Shown: positions 1-12,304, counted from the stretch's first letter. The stretch: DNA of 64,000 nucleotides from Gentiana macrophylla (GCA_026214975.1 CM047806.1:96867811-96931810); one strand, 5' to 3'. Numbers and translations: made by a program. The notes: a model not told the origin generated them from the sequence alone.

Positions 1-1581
1 AGCACTGTAATAGTTAGTGTGTCGTAAAACTGAAAAACTGTAATTCATCTAGAAAATCGAAATCACCAAGAGATAAATCGACTCGAATATACACGATATT
101 GGAAATCAAGAAAATAAGTTCGAGGGTCACAGACTCGATTGACTTATCTAGAAGATTGAAGAACCGAGGGTCACGAGACTCAATTATTGAAGATTGAAGA
201 ACCGAGGTTTCAAACTCGATTATGAAGATTACAAGTCGAGATCAGAAGTTAGACTTCGAGCAAGATTGTGGTGACTGAAATCGACTTTATGGATCTTGTA
301 TGAAGACCTAAGAATCATAAGGACAATGAGTTCTTAGAAGATGATTAGTCATGGTGTACTCTGATTAAGTCAATTATAATCGATGAAAATGGAGTAATCG
401 ATATTTGAAGAAGAGTAAAAATCTCGATTAACGCTCCAAGTCGATCGAAGCCGACAAGTGATAAACTTCGATTATAAAACCGATAAGGAAACTCGATTTT
501 TATGTCACCATCCAACAAATTGATAGTACGATTAACGTTATAAAGGAAGCGATTTTATTGGATGAGTTCTTCGACACATCGAGCGGTCGAGAAAATATAG
601 CCGTTACAAGATGAGACGGTGATACAATTCGAATTCAAGCCGATGAACGTTGGACCTCACACTATAAATAGAGGACTTTGCACCAAGGAACAAAAACAAG
701 AATATAGAGATTTAACAAGAAATCAACAAGCGTTTTTGTGCATTAGTCTTTCTATTCAATTACTATCATCTCGATGCTATAACAAGATCATATCTAGAAT
801 TTATTTAAGTGTTCAAGCTACACCAAATTTATCAAGAATCGGACACTTTGAAGAACCACAAACAAGAATCAATTTATTGATTCTCATTAACTTTGATTCC
901 ACATCAAAGGTTTAGATAATGAAGCAAATCGGGAAGGTTTTGCCAAGGACAGGTTGTTACAAGCGATCAGTGTAGATCTGTGTTTGTGGTGGTAGTGGTG
1001 AAGAGGCATACGTAACCCTTCAAGTACCAGTGTTCAAGCAATTGAAGAGCAACAATTCTACCTACCTACACAACTGCTTAGATAGTGAAGCTAGGGATTA
1101 GCCAAGGACTATTGTTTAGGACTTTTTGTAACGATTCACCACAAGAAGTTCTAGTGGAATTTTCCTCCGCACTACGTGGGAAGAGAGGGCGTCTGAGATT
1201 ACACCACCTGGAACCTCTATAATACTTGCCTTATTTACTTTACGCGTTTATTTATTTACTCAAAGATTTATCTACAGCATTTTGATAATTGATTGTTATA
1301 CACTTCACAGTTCACAAACTGACATTCTTCAGAATTCAGTTTAACACACTCAGCTTTCAAATAGAATAACAAGATCAAGAAAAAGGCTAGAATTATATCC
1401 GCCGCCGGTTGACTCGATTTTAAGCTTAAGTCGGTTTTTGACTTGAACTCACTTAGTCGACTTAACTCCACACAAGTTTTAATCGAACCTTAACTTGTTT
1501 TAAATCCAGCTTTTAGGGACAAGTTTATTCACCCCACCCCCACCCCCTCTAAACTTGTGTTAGCCTTTCCAAGGACCAACA
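1..1581 (+). mobile_element. Sirevirus-like copia LTR, left end outside window
   Basis: This stretch ends in CCAACA at 1576-1581, directly after a sequence with a C-rich run (TTCACCCC at about 1529-1536). The other Sirevirus-like LTR in this window, at 53046-54753, ends the same way. Both have a TATA box (TATAAATAG at 663-671 here) roughly 0.9 kb before the right end. Both also share a segment with the words TTTGTGGTGG and GTGGTGAAGAGGCA and a downstream AATTCTACC/AATCCTACC block. Upstream of the TATA box, about 119-230, lie imperfect repeats containing GAAGATTGAAGAACCGAGG. The left boundary is not visible, so whether this is a solo LTR or part of an element is unknown. The small ORF at 619-915 is LTR leader sequence, not a gene. 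Confidence 0.6.
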
Positions 1582-1841
1582 TAGTTCTGATGAACTGGAG
1601 GTTTTTATTGTTGTAATCGAGGTAGGGGTAATCGATTACGATGAAGTCCCTGTTTGCCTCAACCGGATTCAACTCATTTGCCTCTTGTTGCGCTCTTGAA
1701 TTTTCAACACCATGGACGCCTCTACGGGTTACTACCATTCTGAAAGATCAAGGAAGATCATAATGTTACTAAGTGGTCTAAAGAAATTTATCTCAAGAAA
1801 AATAGCCTAGGATAGCAAGGACGCTTCGCTCTGATACCAAC
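1582..1841 (-). pseudogene. Ty3/gypsy gag N-terminal stub and primer-binding site
   Basis: Reading leftwards from the gypsy LTR at 1842, the minus strand carries a primer-binding site matching TGGTATCAGAGC (1828-1839 in complement). A gag start codon follows at 1738 with a protein beginning MVVTRRGVHGVENS. The related element near 57 kb starts its gag with MVTTRTGVHGGESS, which supports the call. The gag reading is cut after about 50 codons by the right end of the Sirevirus-like LTR at 1581. That implies insertion of that LTR element into the gypsy gag, or a later deletion. No protease or polymerase part of this copy is present to the left. Confidence 0.65.
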
Positions 1842-3116
1842 TGTAACGCCCCACTCCCAGATACTGAGTCCTTATCTGGAAGAGAACGTTCAGCGCGTAT
1901 AACATTTAATAAATCCAATCTTATACGCAAGCCTCTACGTCGTCGTATCAAAATAGAGCAAACGGAAGCTAACAAGACTCGGGTAAAAGCATAAATGCTA
2001 CTAGAGTAGAAATTTCAACATACTAAAGATAGAAAGTGTCCTTAAAACAACGAATTCTCCAAAAGCTTACAACATACGATAGTCTCAAGAAAATACAACA
2101 ACTTAAATAACAAAGTCTCATAAAGAAAGTGTAACATTGTTTTAAAATGAAACAACAAAACAGTTTGATTACAACGTAGGTAACAAAAGAAACAACAAGT
2201 CATCAAGCATAGCATGAGATCAAATGTCGTCCTCAAAGTCCTCAATGAACTCTTTTTCCACCTGTTCATCTTTTCACCCTAAAAAGCATACAACAAACAA
2301 TGCAATGGAGGTAAGTACATAGGTACTTAGTAAAGAGGTAGAAGCTATTGAATGATTAAGTCTTAAAACGAAAGGTTCATAATATTATTAAGTTATCTTT
2401 GTGAGACTGACTCAAACTCTAGGGTTCACTTCATTCTCATCACCATGTCATGGGATCCTACTTGTTTCTAGCTTAGCTTATCTTTCTTACATCAGTATTC
2501 AAGGGCACTATGCATGGTGCTAATCACCACGAAGTATCTGGGTGAAACCTATTAGTGGATCACACTAATAGCCACGGGCTAGCCCCAATAGTGTACACGT
2601 TCGGTGAAGTTCCTCCGTCCTTGGGGTCTTAGAATCCTACGGAGTTATTCATTCGTGAAGTCCCTATACTCTTAGTGCCCTTGGGCCAGCAGAGTTATTC
2701 ACTTTATCCGACCGCCCACACATCGCGATATAGTCTTGTGCCTTACCAAGAATAACATGATGTTTAGGCTTTTACTACACAAGTACATACAATATTAATT
2801 TTTAACTAGCAACCTAAGTGTTTTCAAAGAAAGGCTCACTTACATCTTCTACTCCCTCACCTAGACCACTAGACACGGACAAGGCCTAGCACATTACATA
2901 GACAATGATGGATACTATTCCATCAAATCATAGGCCAGTCAAGCTCTTCCGATGGTCCCGAACTTCAACTCTTAGGAAAAATCTATTCGGTGCAGAACTA
3001 AACGCATCAGAAGCTTAATCATGGCTTTTTCATGTTCATATAATGTTATTAGATCAAGAAACAACATTCAAGACTAGAATCTAAGCTCAAAACACTCAAT
3101 AACAATAAGGAGCCCC

Positions 3117-3370
3117 TTTTGGCATGCGCTCTGCCTCTTTGGCGCATGCGAAACTTAACCAGGAACCTAACAGCTCTCTACTTCTTGTTTAGCACGTGCT
3201 AAAGCCCTCAGGCGCGTGCTAAACACTCTTTGAATCATCCTGTCCATTATGTTTCACTTTTAGCGCGCGCTACACCCTTTTGGCGCACGCTAAAAGCTCT
3301 CTGTGCGAAAATCCCCCGTTATGTTTGTATTTTAGCAAGCGCTACACCTCTTTGGTGCGCGCCAAAACCC
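3117..3370. repeat. Quasi-palindromic GCGC module array inside gypsy LTR A
   Basis: There are four modules about 40 bp long, spaced about 70-75 bp apart, near 3117, 3187, 3257 and 3330. Each has two inverted halves of the type TTTTAGCGCGCGC and GCGCACGCTAAAA around a short spacer such as TACACCCTTTTG. The halves are near-perfect complements, so each module can fold into a hairpin. Equivalent arrays lie in the related LTRs at 58770-59015 and 61527-61790. Confidence 0.7.
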
Positions 3371-4066
3371 AAAAACTGCTCTAAACCTTATTTCTGCACT
3401 TTCACGATTCCCAACTCATTCCCAACATGTTTAACATCAAAATACTCAGAAAAACAACAACAAAACAGCCCTTAATCATATTATAACATTCTATACTTCA
3501 TTAACAACAATTAAACATGATTTCTAGCACCAAAACAACACTAAAACTCAACCTTAACATCATAAAACCATAACTAATCAATAGGGAGAGCCTCTTACTT
3601 GTTATTAAGCAATTCCAAGCAAAACCTTTAAGAAAAACTACAGCACTTCAGAACTTTTCCAAGAAAACCTATTTGATCAACAATTTGACTAGAATTAATT
3701 TATGATCTAGATTTCTATTCAACCGGAAACTACGAATCAAACCAAAAACAACCACCAAACTTGATCAAGGACCAAAACTAGGGCTTGTATAACCTTTTCA
3801 AAGTTCCAACTTTTTAGTATCGACTTGTAGCCATTCTCCCGCTGATTCCGACTCTGCAATTGTTTCTGAAAACTGTCAAGAGATTGATAAGAATTTGAAA
3901 GAATTCTCCTTGACTTCCTATTTGCTCTCAAGATTCTGAAGTTCGACCCTTTCTCTGAAAACCACCCTTCTGACAACTTCCTTAAGACATGGGAAGTTTA
4001 TTTTCCAATAATAACTCCGAAGGATTTATTATAATTAAATCCCCATTAATCACCATTTAATTCCCA

Positions 4067-4070
<4 letters not shown>

Positions 4071-4146
<76 letters not shown>
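4071..4146. repeat. (AT)n microsatellite
   Basis: About 38 uninterrupted AT units lie close to the right end of gypsy LTR A. Copy B has a similar (AT)n at 59698-59758 in the matching place, so the tract is probably an old part of the LTR family. Confidence 0.95.
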
Positions 4147-4148
<2 letters not shown>

Positions 4149-4329
4149 GAATGCAAAATAATAATAAATCTACAATTTCGTTTTCGCAAAATTACACGTC
4201 TGCCTTTTCCTGAAAATCGGAATATTACATCAACTGTCATTTTATATTTTCCATTCATACATATACAACACCATTGAATACTACATCGACATCGAAATTT
4301 CTAAAAGGTCTCTAAATTTAAATAATTTA

Positions 4330-4703
4330 CTCACCACAGTTTAATTGTCACTTTTGAGATCTTGTTTTTTCAACTTATATCTGTCATTTTAGATTCCCAA
4401 TACATCATTTATTATTATTTTTCCTCTTATGCCCTCACATTAATTACAAGATTAAACAATGTCTTACACTTCAAATAAAAAAAATACATTTCTAATACAT
4501 CAAAAACACCAAAAGTCATTTTAGAACTCCAATAATACTATCAATGTCTATTTAGATTTTCAATATAGTGTATTTAATGATTGCAAATATATTCAAATGA
4601 TTAAAGAAGGACAATCTAGTCATTTCATACTATATTTCAAACATATTAATCACTTTCTTAGTTTGTGTGCCCAAAAGTGACTAATAAAAAAGAACGGAGG
4701 GAG
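4330..4703. mobile_element. Stowaway-like MITE, degenerate
   Basis: The right end reads AGAACGGAGGGAGTA (4691-4705), the complement of the common plant Stowaway terminus CTCCCTCCGTTCT. Just inside it is GTGACTAATAAAAAA, and the left end holds the diverged partner TACTCACCACAGTTTAATTG followed by TCACTTTTG. Flanking TA at both ends fits the TA target duplication of Tc1/mariner MITEs. The interior is AT-rich and non-coding. The left terminus has several mismatches, so its exact boundary is uncertain. Confidence 0.5.
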
Positions 4704-5149
4704 TAACTCTTTGAATAAAGCAAAAAAAAATATCAAAGGAGTCATAATAAACATGCATCATCAACATACTTCTGCAGGTGATCTCCAAACTGATTGCATG
4801 ACACAACAACACTGCTTAATAAATCATTGATTTATTGACCTGACCAAGACATTATCTACTATCAAATGATATCAGATTAATTAAATCAAACAAATATATA
4901 TATGTATTTTTTTCCTTCTTTCGCTGATTTTTTTTTTTTTCCATAGGGTTTTTTCTAATAACAAGATATGTTGTTTGTTTAATAGACATCCAGATGGAAA
5001 ATATTATACCTCAGTTGTATGTCTATCAAAATACCAAAAAGCCACACACACTAAATATCATTCATTGTGTTATTTAAGTAAAAATTATTCCAAGAGTCAT
5101 ATGCTTTTAGTATTATTCATCGTGTATTTTATTAGATTGGAACTCACTC

Positions 5150-7400
5150 ATTAGTTCTTGACGGCTTGATACCTACGCCACATAGATATGAAGCTAACAT
5201 CAAATTAGATAGAAATGAGAAATTTGAGGCACGAGTTAACGTTCCTAAGGTTGATTTTCCACTGATTGATGGAGAATTGACTAAGGAATGGAAACGACGT
5301 AGTGAAAGATACTTCCAGATGCATGATGTTTAGGATGATCAGAGAGTATGTGGTTTGGAAATCTGAGATTGAGTTTTCCAGTATGAATTGGGCATTACTG
5401 AGAGAGAAAGCTATGAGACAATTTGGAGATAGGTCATTAGAACTGCCAATAGATTAATTCCATCTACTGAGACAAAATAGCACAATAAAAGAATATATAT
5501 CGGAGTTTGAGGCATTAAGAAGCTTGGTGCAGTTACAAAATCATATGTTGACAGAGACAACTTCATCAAATGAATTATTAGAGGCCTTAAGACTGAAATA
5601 ATGAAGTCTATGGTAAGATTGATGAAGCATGAGGACATGTATGATGCCATTAATGCTATCATATGTCAAGAATCTAATATAATGGCTTTGAATGACAGGC
5701 ATGTGAAGAAAAATTGCTCTAACCTTTGCATGTCTAGATTCTTTCCATTCACCACTGATGTGACTAATAAAATATCCCGCCTTGGGAATAAACCAATGAT
5801 ACGTTAGGCAATTACTCCTACGGAGTTATGGGAGAAGAACGCCAACTGGTTATGTTTTAAATATGATGAAAAATACACCCCAAAGCCATGTGTGTGAGTA
5901 AAAACACATACACTTTCTTCTAGCTGAGGATGATGAAGTTTGAGGAAAGATTGCAGTGGATAATGTGGGTATAGAGGATATGGTACGGGATACTGGACAA
6001 TTGGAAACTACTTATTTATCCAAGTACACCTTATATAGATAGGTCACATCTAACACCATTAAGACTAGAGGCCTCTAGAAGATAAAGCCAATTACCATCC
6101 TCATAGATAGTGGTGCATCTCACATTTTCATAGGCCAATAAGTTTCCAAGGAGGTGAAATGCGTGACATAACCAACTCACCCTATGTTAATCATAATAGT
6201 AGATGGAAATAGAAAGGTAAGTGAATTTAAGTGTCCTGACTTTCCATGGATCATTCAAGGGGTTATATTCTAACAATATGTGAGATTGATCAAGTTGAGA
6301 GGTTGTGACATGATATTAGGGGTTAATTGAATGAAAAGGTACATTCCAATGGTCTTTGACTTTAACAAATAGCTGGTTTTCACTAACGAGGTAGAACAAA
6401 TTAAAGTAAGAAGTTACACATAAGAAGCTCAGCTTGAGATGATCAACTGCAAAATCATTACTAAGAATTTGGGAAAAGGGACCTATGGACTTTTACAGTG
6501 CCTAAATTTGAAACATGAACAAGATTTGAATCCTATGCCCTTTAAAGAAGAGTATCATGAGGTGTTTGCGAATTCCCAAGGATTTTCACCAATGAGGGGC
6601 TATGAGCATCCATCTCTTTGAAAGAGTGTGTTGAACCCGTGAAACTAGAACCTTGTAGATATGCTCACCGTCAGAAGGATGACATAGAGCAGTTGGTAGA
6701 TCAAATGTTACAACGGGGGATTATACATCACAATAATAATCCATTTTCATCACCCTTTCTCTTTGTGAAAAAGAAAGATGAAACTGAGATTCTGTGAGGA
6801 TTACAAAAGATTGAATGATTTGACTGTCAACGATAGCTACCATATTCCCCTAATAAATGAATAATTGGATGAGCTAGAGAGCGCTGGGGTATTTTCCAAA
6901 ATAGACTTGACGAATTCCATCAAATTTTGATGAATGAAGATGATGTCCATAAGACCGCCTTTGTAACTCATTATGACCAATTCGAATTCAAAGTGATGCC
7001 GTTTGGGCTCACAAATGCCCAACCACATTCCAGAGAAGTATAAATGAGACATTGTGACGTTACTTAGGAAGTTTGTGTTAAAAAATTTTGATGACATCTT
7101 AATCTTTAGCACTGACATGGCTTCTCACATACAACTTCTTAAAGTGATTCTAGAGGTTTTGAAGAAGAAACCAATACTATGCTAAATTGTCCAAACACTC
7201 TTTTGGACAAACGAAGGTGGTATACATGGGTCATATCATATATGAGGATGGAGTGCATGCTGACCCATGGAAGATTCAAGCCATGTCGATTGGCCCCAAA
7301 CCTATAATGTGACTGAATCGAGAGGGTTTTGGGCCTAATAGGTCTATACAAGAGAAAATTTTGACCCATATGGGATTATTGTTAAACCCTTAAATTTGTT
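5150..7400 (+). pseudogene. Fossil Ty3/gypsy gag-protease-reverse transcriptase
   Basis: Several frames read in succession look like a gypsy polyprotein broken by many stops. Gag-like text sits near 5230-5600 (RSERYFQMHDV, IKEYISEFEALR). A degenerate zinc-knuckle segment is near 5855-5890 and a protease IDSGASHIF is near 6108. Reverse-transcriptase pieces follow from about 6630 to 7390: an FVKKKDE motif, a GVFSKIDL segment, a [13 protein letters not shown] segment and FDDILIFS. Sequence resembling KVVYMGHII continues to about 7230 and an RGFWA-type segment to 7340. RNase H, integrase and LTRs were not recognised. The decay suggests an old insertion unrelated to the LTR family around it. Confidence 0.75.
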
Positions 7401-7966
7401 TTGAACTTAGTAATACTAATATGGTACAATTAATGATTCTATGTCTTTATGATTATTAAATTTTGATGACATTAAATTTTCTAACAAATAGTATTTGCAG
7501 TTGTATGTTAGTATAAAAATATATGTAATTAAAAGGTTATACAATTATTCGGACACATTATATTTTAGATGATATCTTTCAAGTTAGAATAAACTTAGAG
7601 AGTATCTATAGATATACAAGATACTTGAGACAACTCTTCATTTGATACCAATAAAATACAAGATTTATAACTAAAAAAAGCTTATCATATTTAAAAGAAT
7701 GAAAATGTATCATGACGAGTTGGATTCAATGCTTATGAGTAAAAGAAATAAAATAATTCTACCAAACATAAAATCATTGTATAATAATTGCCATTATTGA
7801 ACATATATTTATTTTATAAATTAAGCGCATAGTCAACAATATAGATATAATATTAAAAATAATTATTTAGCCTAGGCACCGGTTTTTATTTTCATTACAT
7901 AAAAAATCTTATATAATTCAGTGCAACACAATTAGTTGTCTTAATCCAACTCACTCGATCACCAGT

Positions 7967-8005
<39 letters not shown>

Positions 8006-8582
8006 CGGTCCAGCCGAATGTGCATGAATTCCATCCATTTGCATGTGAAAAATTGGTTTGTCGTCATCCAAAATTTTCTTTGCATAAGAACGAATATCTA
8101 GTCATTGCTCCGGCATACCAAACAGCTTGTGTTTCAGGGAATCGAGCGAAATTATTTTCGTTTATCATAATTGTTACTGCATATTTAGGATTCCACATAT
8201 AGTTCAAATGTTATTGCATATTTGGTATTCAAGATTCTGCATATTGTTCTTTGAATTTTGTTTGATTTATCACCACTATGGTTCACTTAACCTTTGTTCT
8301 TCTATTATTTTCTAGGTAATATGTAAGGTGTATGTTATTTTAACTGTCACTTCACACTGTTACAGCTTCTGTAACGACAACATGTAGAAACAAAGTACGA
8401 CATTGACATTGTGCAATTTCACTTAGGTGCAGTGACAATGTAGATATAGTGACACTGCAGATGCAGCAACAACTGATTTGGTATTTTTTTTTGAGGGTAT
8501 TCATAATGTGTAACGAATAATGTATCGTCCCGTCCCTCATAATGGTATTCATAATGTGAAAGACACTATGTTATTCATAATG
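7401..8582. other. AT-rich gene-free stretch with minisatellite at its right end
   Basis: I see no conserved coding sequence here. It contains an (AT)n tract at 7970-8002. From about 8340 to 8582 there are degenerate repeats built on words such as GATGCAG, GTGACAATG and TGATTTGG, which continue after the solo LTR at 10418. Short ORFs at 8020-8315 have no recognisable motif. Confidence 0.6.
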
Positions 8583-10417
8583 TGTAACGCCCGTCCCGGG
8601 TACCGAGTTCTTATCTGGAAATTGGAACTTTCAGCACGTGACATTTAGAGAAAATCATAAACCCCACGTAAGCATTACGTCATATCTGAGTAATTGACGA
8701 ATAATGTGAAAGACAAAGAAACAAAAGACTCGGGAGACTGACCCTCGGGGTCATACAACACAATAACTCAACCAGAAGTAAATTGTTGTCAAACTAAATT
8801 GGAGTAACTAGAATAAATGCTAGCATCCAAATGTCCAAAAAGAATAACAATTGTGTCCACCGGAAACAACGCCTTATTCAAAAGAACTGCTAAAATAAGA
8901 AACTAACGCATGAAACTACAAAGCTCCTTCCTAAGCTTGATCTCCAAACTCTTCATCTGACTCATCAACAACCTGCATATCTTCTTATTCCAAATAAAGG
9001 AGTGAGCTCATGCCTGAAACTTAGTGAGGAGAAAGAAGATCAAAAGAGAGATTCATGGTTGTCGAATGTCGGAAAACAATACACGAATGTCGGAAGACAC
9101 TACATTATCTACTTTATTCACTTTCATAAACCATTTTAAAATACTTGAAACGTAAAGAAAACCACTTTAAAGTACATGAAAAATGCATAGAAAGCATGCA
9201 TACTTAATATATCGGTTTATCTTGCTCATATTTGTCCAATTACATTAACTACCTATCTAACCATGTTCTTGTCTTTTCTTTCCTATTCCTGATTCATGTC
9301 AACTTAGCTTTAAGGCGCATGATTACGACAAACTATACCTCCAACATAGGACAAACTGATGCCCGAGGTACTCTTAAAATACACCGCCTTAAGGACGACT
9401 AGGCTAATACAGTTAATCACTCTATCTGACATAGGCCTTAAAAGTGCCTGAGGTACCCCGTACGATTTGTTCTTAAGAACGAATAACCTGTTATGTAAAT
9501 TCGGTAGCATATAAAGCAAGTAGGAGCACGTAAATTCATATTAAAATTCATATATACCTATGGGTACATACAAAGGCCGTAACAATACCAAACTACTATC
9601 CTATCTTCAATACCAACACAAAAACAGAAGCATAAACATAACCAGAACTTAAAATAACTTTTGGATAAATAGCTAACGTCACAGAATGACCAGAAGTCCA
9701 ATTTGGGTGTTTCCCCATACTCGTAAACCGAGAGGGTCTCTCGGTTCAGCGTACTAGGCAATGCCCCAGATCCGCTTTCTGACCCAAAACTACCCGGCAA
9801 CTATCCTAAACACGTAACATGTCCAATTTCATGCAATTTATAGGAAAACAGTATTGAAATTACTCAAAACATAACCTTTGAAACAAACATAGAACCTTTT
9901 GATAAGAAGAACTTCTTACCTCGTAAGCGTAACAAAAACAAAAGCCAAACCACGATCAATCTACGCCTAACTCCCGAATTCTTACGAAACTACAAATAAC
10001 GAATAAACCCTAATATCAAAACTACGAATTTTAATGTACACAAGACTGAAACCATGAATTAAGCAAAAGACAATGATAATTGCCTTCACAAGATGAAATC
10101 AGACTCAAAACTACTCTTGAACCAGAATTTGCCTCGAAACTTCTGATCTGCAGAAACGAACCAGAACGATCAAACCGAGCCTTGGAACCGAATTGGTGCG
10201 ATGTCCCGTAAGGGATTCTCTGTTCAGCATGCCGAAGGAAAATAGAAAACACGAAATTATGTATTATGTACTCTCTTCGAGCCTTTAATAGGTTTCTAGC
10301 AACCCTAGGTGGATTTATGATGTCTTAAGGGAAAAGAAAGCTTAAAATAAAAAGGAAAAAGATAATTAAATTATGAATAGACTGAATTGCCTTTACAAAG
10401 AGGTAAGAGATTTTACA
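8583..10417 (-). mobile_element. Solo gypsy LTR (copy C)
   Basis: The sequence starts TGTAACGCCCG at 8583 and ends TTTTACA at 10417, about 1.84 kb, with no primer site or coding region attached. The flanks are TAATG (8578-8582) and TAGTG (10418-10422), a 5-bp target duplication with one mismatch, which supports a solo LTR. It matches the fragments at 59867-60390 and 62507-63300: both contain TTATTCCAAATAAAGGAGTG, AGGAGAAAGAAGATCAAAAG and a CTTTTGATAAGAA block. The strand is assigned from the oriented relatives A and B. ORFs inside it are chance frames. Confidence 0.7.
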
Positions 10418-10600
10418 TAGTGTCGATGAAAATGTGGTGACATATGATTTGTGCTTCATAAAGTGCAACCGAGGATGCAGTGACAATTGATTTGGTGTTC
10501 ATAATATGTCAATGAAGTTATAGTGGCATTTGATTTAGTGTTTATAAAATTTGAATGAAGATAGTGACAAATGATTTGGTCTTTAAGTGCATCTTTACAT
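10418..10600. repeat. Degenerate ~43-bp minisatellite split by LTR C
   Basis: About four diverged units of roughly 43 bp follow one another, each with GTGACA(A/T)(A/T)TGATTTGGT-like words and a CATAA(T/A)-containing tail. Similar units lie at 8430-8582 on the other side of the solo LTR, so the LTR inserted into this array. Sequence from 10600 to 10690 has similar words in inverse orientation (TGTCACTAATGCATC, TTACTGCATCA). Confidence 0.5.
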
Positions 10601-10689
10601 GTCACTAATGCATCTTCAACTTACTGCTGAATTTCACTGTTACCACATTTTCAATTTCATTGTTACTGCATCACGATGAGTCTATAAAG

Positions 10690-11311
10690 AAAATTTGATT
10701 TTCAGAAATTACGTCGGAAAATTATCATATGAGATATATCAAAAAAAAATGCCAAAAAAATATAAGTTACGATAAAAGAATTACGATAATCGGAGTACTA
10801 GTTCAAAAGATATACCCGCTTAAAATATTAAATAAGAGACAGAAAAAAAAAATTTTTTGAAAATTTTCACACGTAAAAAAATACACGTATAATATTTTGT
10901 CCTCATAAATGATTTAAGTTTGAAGCTGTGTTGATTACTAATTTTTAGACTTGTTCTGTCCTTTTGGCGTCATCTTTCCATATTTTATTATCGCGTAAGC
11001 ATAGTTTCTTCACGAGCATTCAACTGAACACCTCTAGGTTCTAATCATTAATTTACCACCACAGCTTCACGATAGGAAATATGACACCAAAGGATTTCTG
11101 AGAGTCGTTGTTAATGGCACCACTTTGAAAACAATTCAACTTTACAGAGATCGAAATTTGCTATCAACCTCCCCAAAATCGAGTTCTTGTGCATAACAGA
11201 TGAGCAAGGATGATATCAAGTAATAGGGAGTGATCTCTCAGGTAAAAGTGATCTAACCACAGTTAAATTGTGAAAATGATCTAGCCATAGATTTTCCTAC
11301 CCAAAACTACA
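10690..11311. other. Gene-free AT-rich stretch
   Basis: No ORF with recognisable motifs, no clear repeat and no RNA gene is seen here. Composition is AT-rich with short A and T runs around 10740-10880. Confidence 0.5.
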
Positions 11312-11320
11312 TCATTTTGT

Positions 11321-11513
11321 GGGTTAATTTGATTTTTAGTCCTCTAACTTTACCTGTTTTTGTAAATATAAATCTTCTTTTTGCTCAGAAGATTTTTAGT
11401 CACTATAACTTTTTTTTTTTGGATTTTTAGTCCTTTTTGCCAATTCATCACCGGAGCTCCGCGAAGTGTTACAAAAACAGGTAAAGTTAAAGGACTAAAA
11501 ATCAAATTAACCC
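11321..11513. mobile_element. Mutator-type MITE with perfect 9-bp target duplication
   Basis: The 193-bp element has terminal inverted repeats of about 45 bp. The left end starts GGGTTAATTTGATTTTTAGT and the right end is its complement, ending AATCAAATTAACCC at 11513, with two small mismatches. It is flanked by identical 9-bp copies of TCATTTTGT at 11312-11320 and 11514-11522. A 9-bp duplication with long TIRs is typical of Mutator-like elements. The interior is non-coding. Confidence 0.85.
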
Positions 11514-11522
11514 TCATTTTGT

Positions 11523-12304
11523 TGGTAATATCTATAAAAACTTGTACTTGAGAGATCTCTTAAGGATAGTATTTGAAAGTATCCCGACTCTAAAACAGAT
11601 TGAGTATGGTATCAATAGCAGTCTTTTTGAAAGTGGATAGGAAAAGGGGTTGGATGCATTATATCTATTTACTTCACATATTAACGGCAAAGTACCCATT
11701 TCTTTTTTTTTTTAGGTCAATGTACTTCTTAATTGATATAGTAAAACAAGGGAGTTTTTAAGGGGGCCACACAAAATCTACTTGGGGCACCACATCAAGG
11801 TTTAAAAATATACATAAACTGGAGTGCCCATAAGGGCAATGATAGATTTAGTGTGGTGCCCTTAAAGGGCCCCTAAAATAACAGTGTACTGAGTGTAGTG
11901 TGTTTTGCAAAGTCCAAGGGCTAAAAGACCTAAAGGGTACAAATTCTGAACATGGAAGGGGAGAAAAGGAGAAATGTTGCTAGCATTTCTCAACATCAAC
12001 TAACTATTTTGTCAATGACATTGTGTGCATTTTTCAAACCTCAAACACCATTCAGGCCAAACCGAGCTAATTACTATGCATTAGCAGGGATTGAAGTCCC
12101 GGCAATCGATTGATAAAAGCAAGTCCACAATTATTTTTCACTTGAGAATATGCTGGATATGACATCTTCATACATAATCCACAGGTTCCCACCTCTGTCC
12201 ATTTCACGTAACCAAACAAGTTTTGCAACTAAAACATGGCGGAAAACAAAAAATACGGTCATTGATATGCATGCGGCTTGTCATGTCGATTAAAGTAGGA
12301 AGCT
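11523..12304. other. GCP2 3' flank and probable 3' UTR
   Basis: This lies downstream of the GCP2 stop codon (minus strand). Nearest the stop it is probably 3' UTR, but no clear AATAAA signal fixes the end. An imperfect inverted repeat lies at about 11750-11880: left arm with GGGGCCACACAAAATCTA, right arm with TAGATTTAGTGTGGTGCCC. It may be a small MITE without an obvious target duplication. Confidence 0.45.

Larger units (their letters stand above)
1842..4229 (-). mobile_element. Gypsy LTR (copy A), 5' LTR of a minus-strand element
   Basis: On the plus strand the LTR runs from TGTAACGCCCC at 1842 to ATATTACA at 4229, about 2.39 kb. It sits beside a tRNA-Met-type primer site and a gag start, so it is the 5' LTR of a minus-strand Ty3/gypsy element. 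The same start and end motifs recur at 57578-59866, 8583-10417 and 60391-62501, which defines a family of long LTRs. Shared internal blocks with copy B include the region around 2570-2760 (GCCACGGGCTAG, CCGACCGCCCAC-type words). It carries a GCGC-rich palindromic array at 3117-3370 and an (AT)n tract near its right end. Confidence 0.75.

Noticed and set aside
619..915. 98-codon ORF after a TATA box
   Set aside because: Lies in the transcribed part of a Sirevirus-like LTR and has no conserved motif.
11750..11880. Second MITE downstream of GCP2
   Set aside because: The inverted arms are imperfect and no target duplication could be defined, so it is mentioned only within the flank entry.
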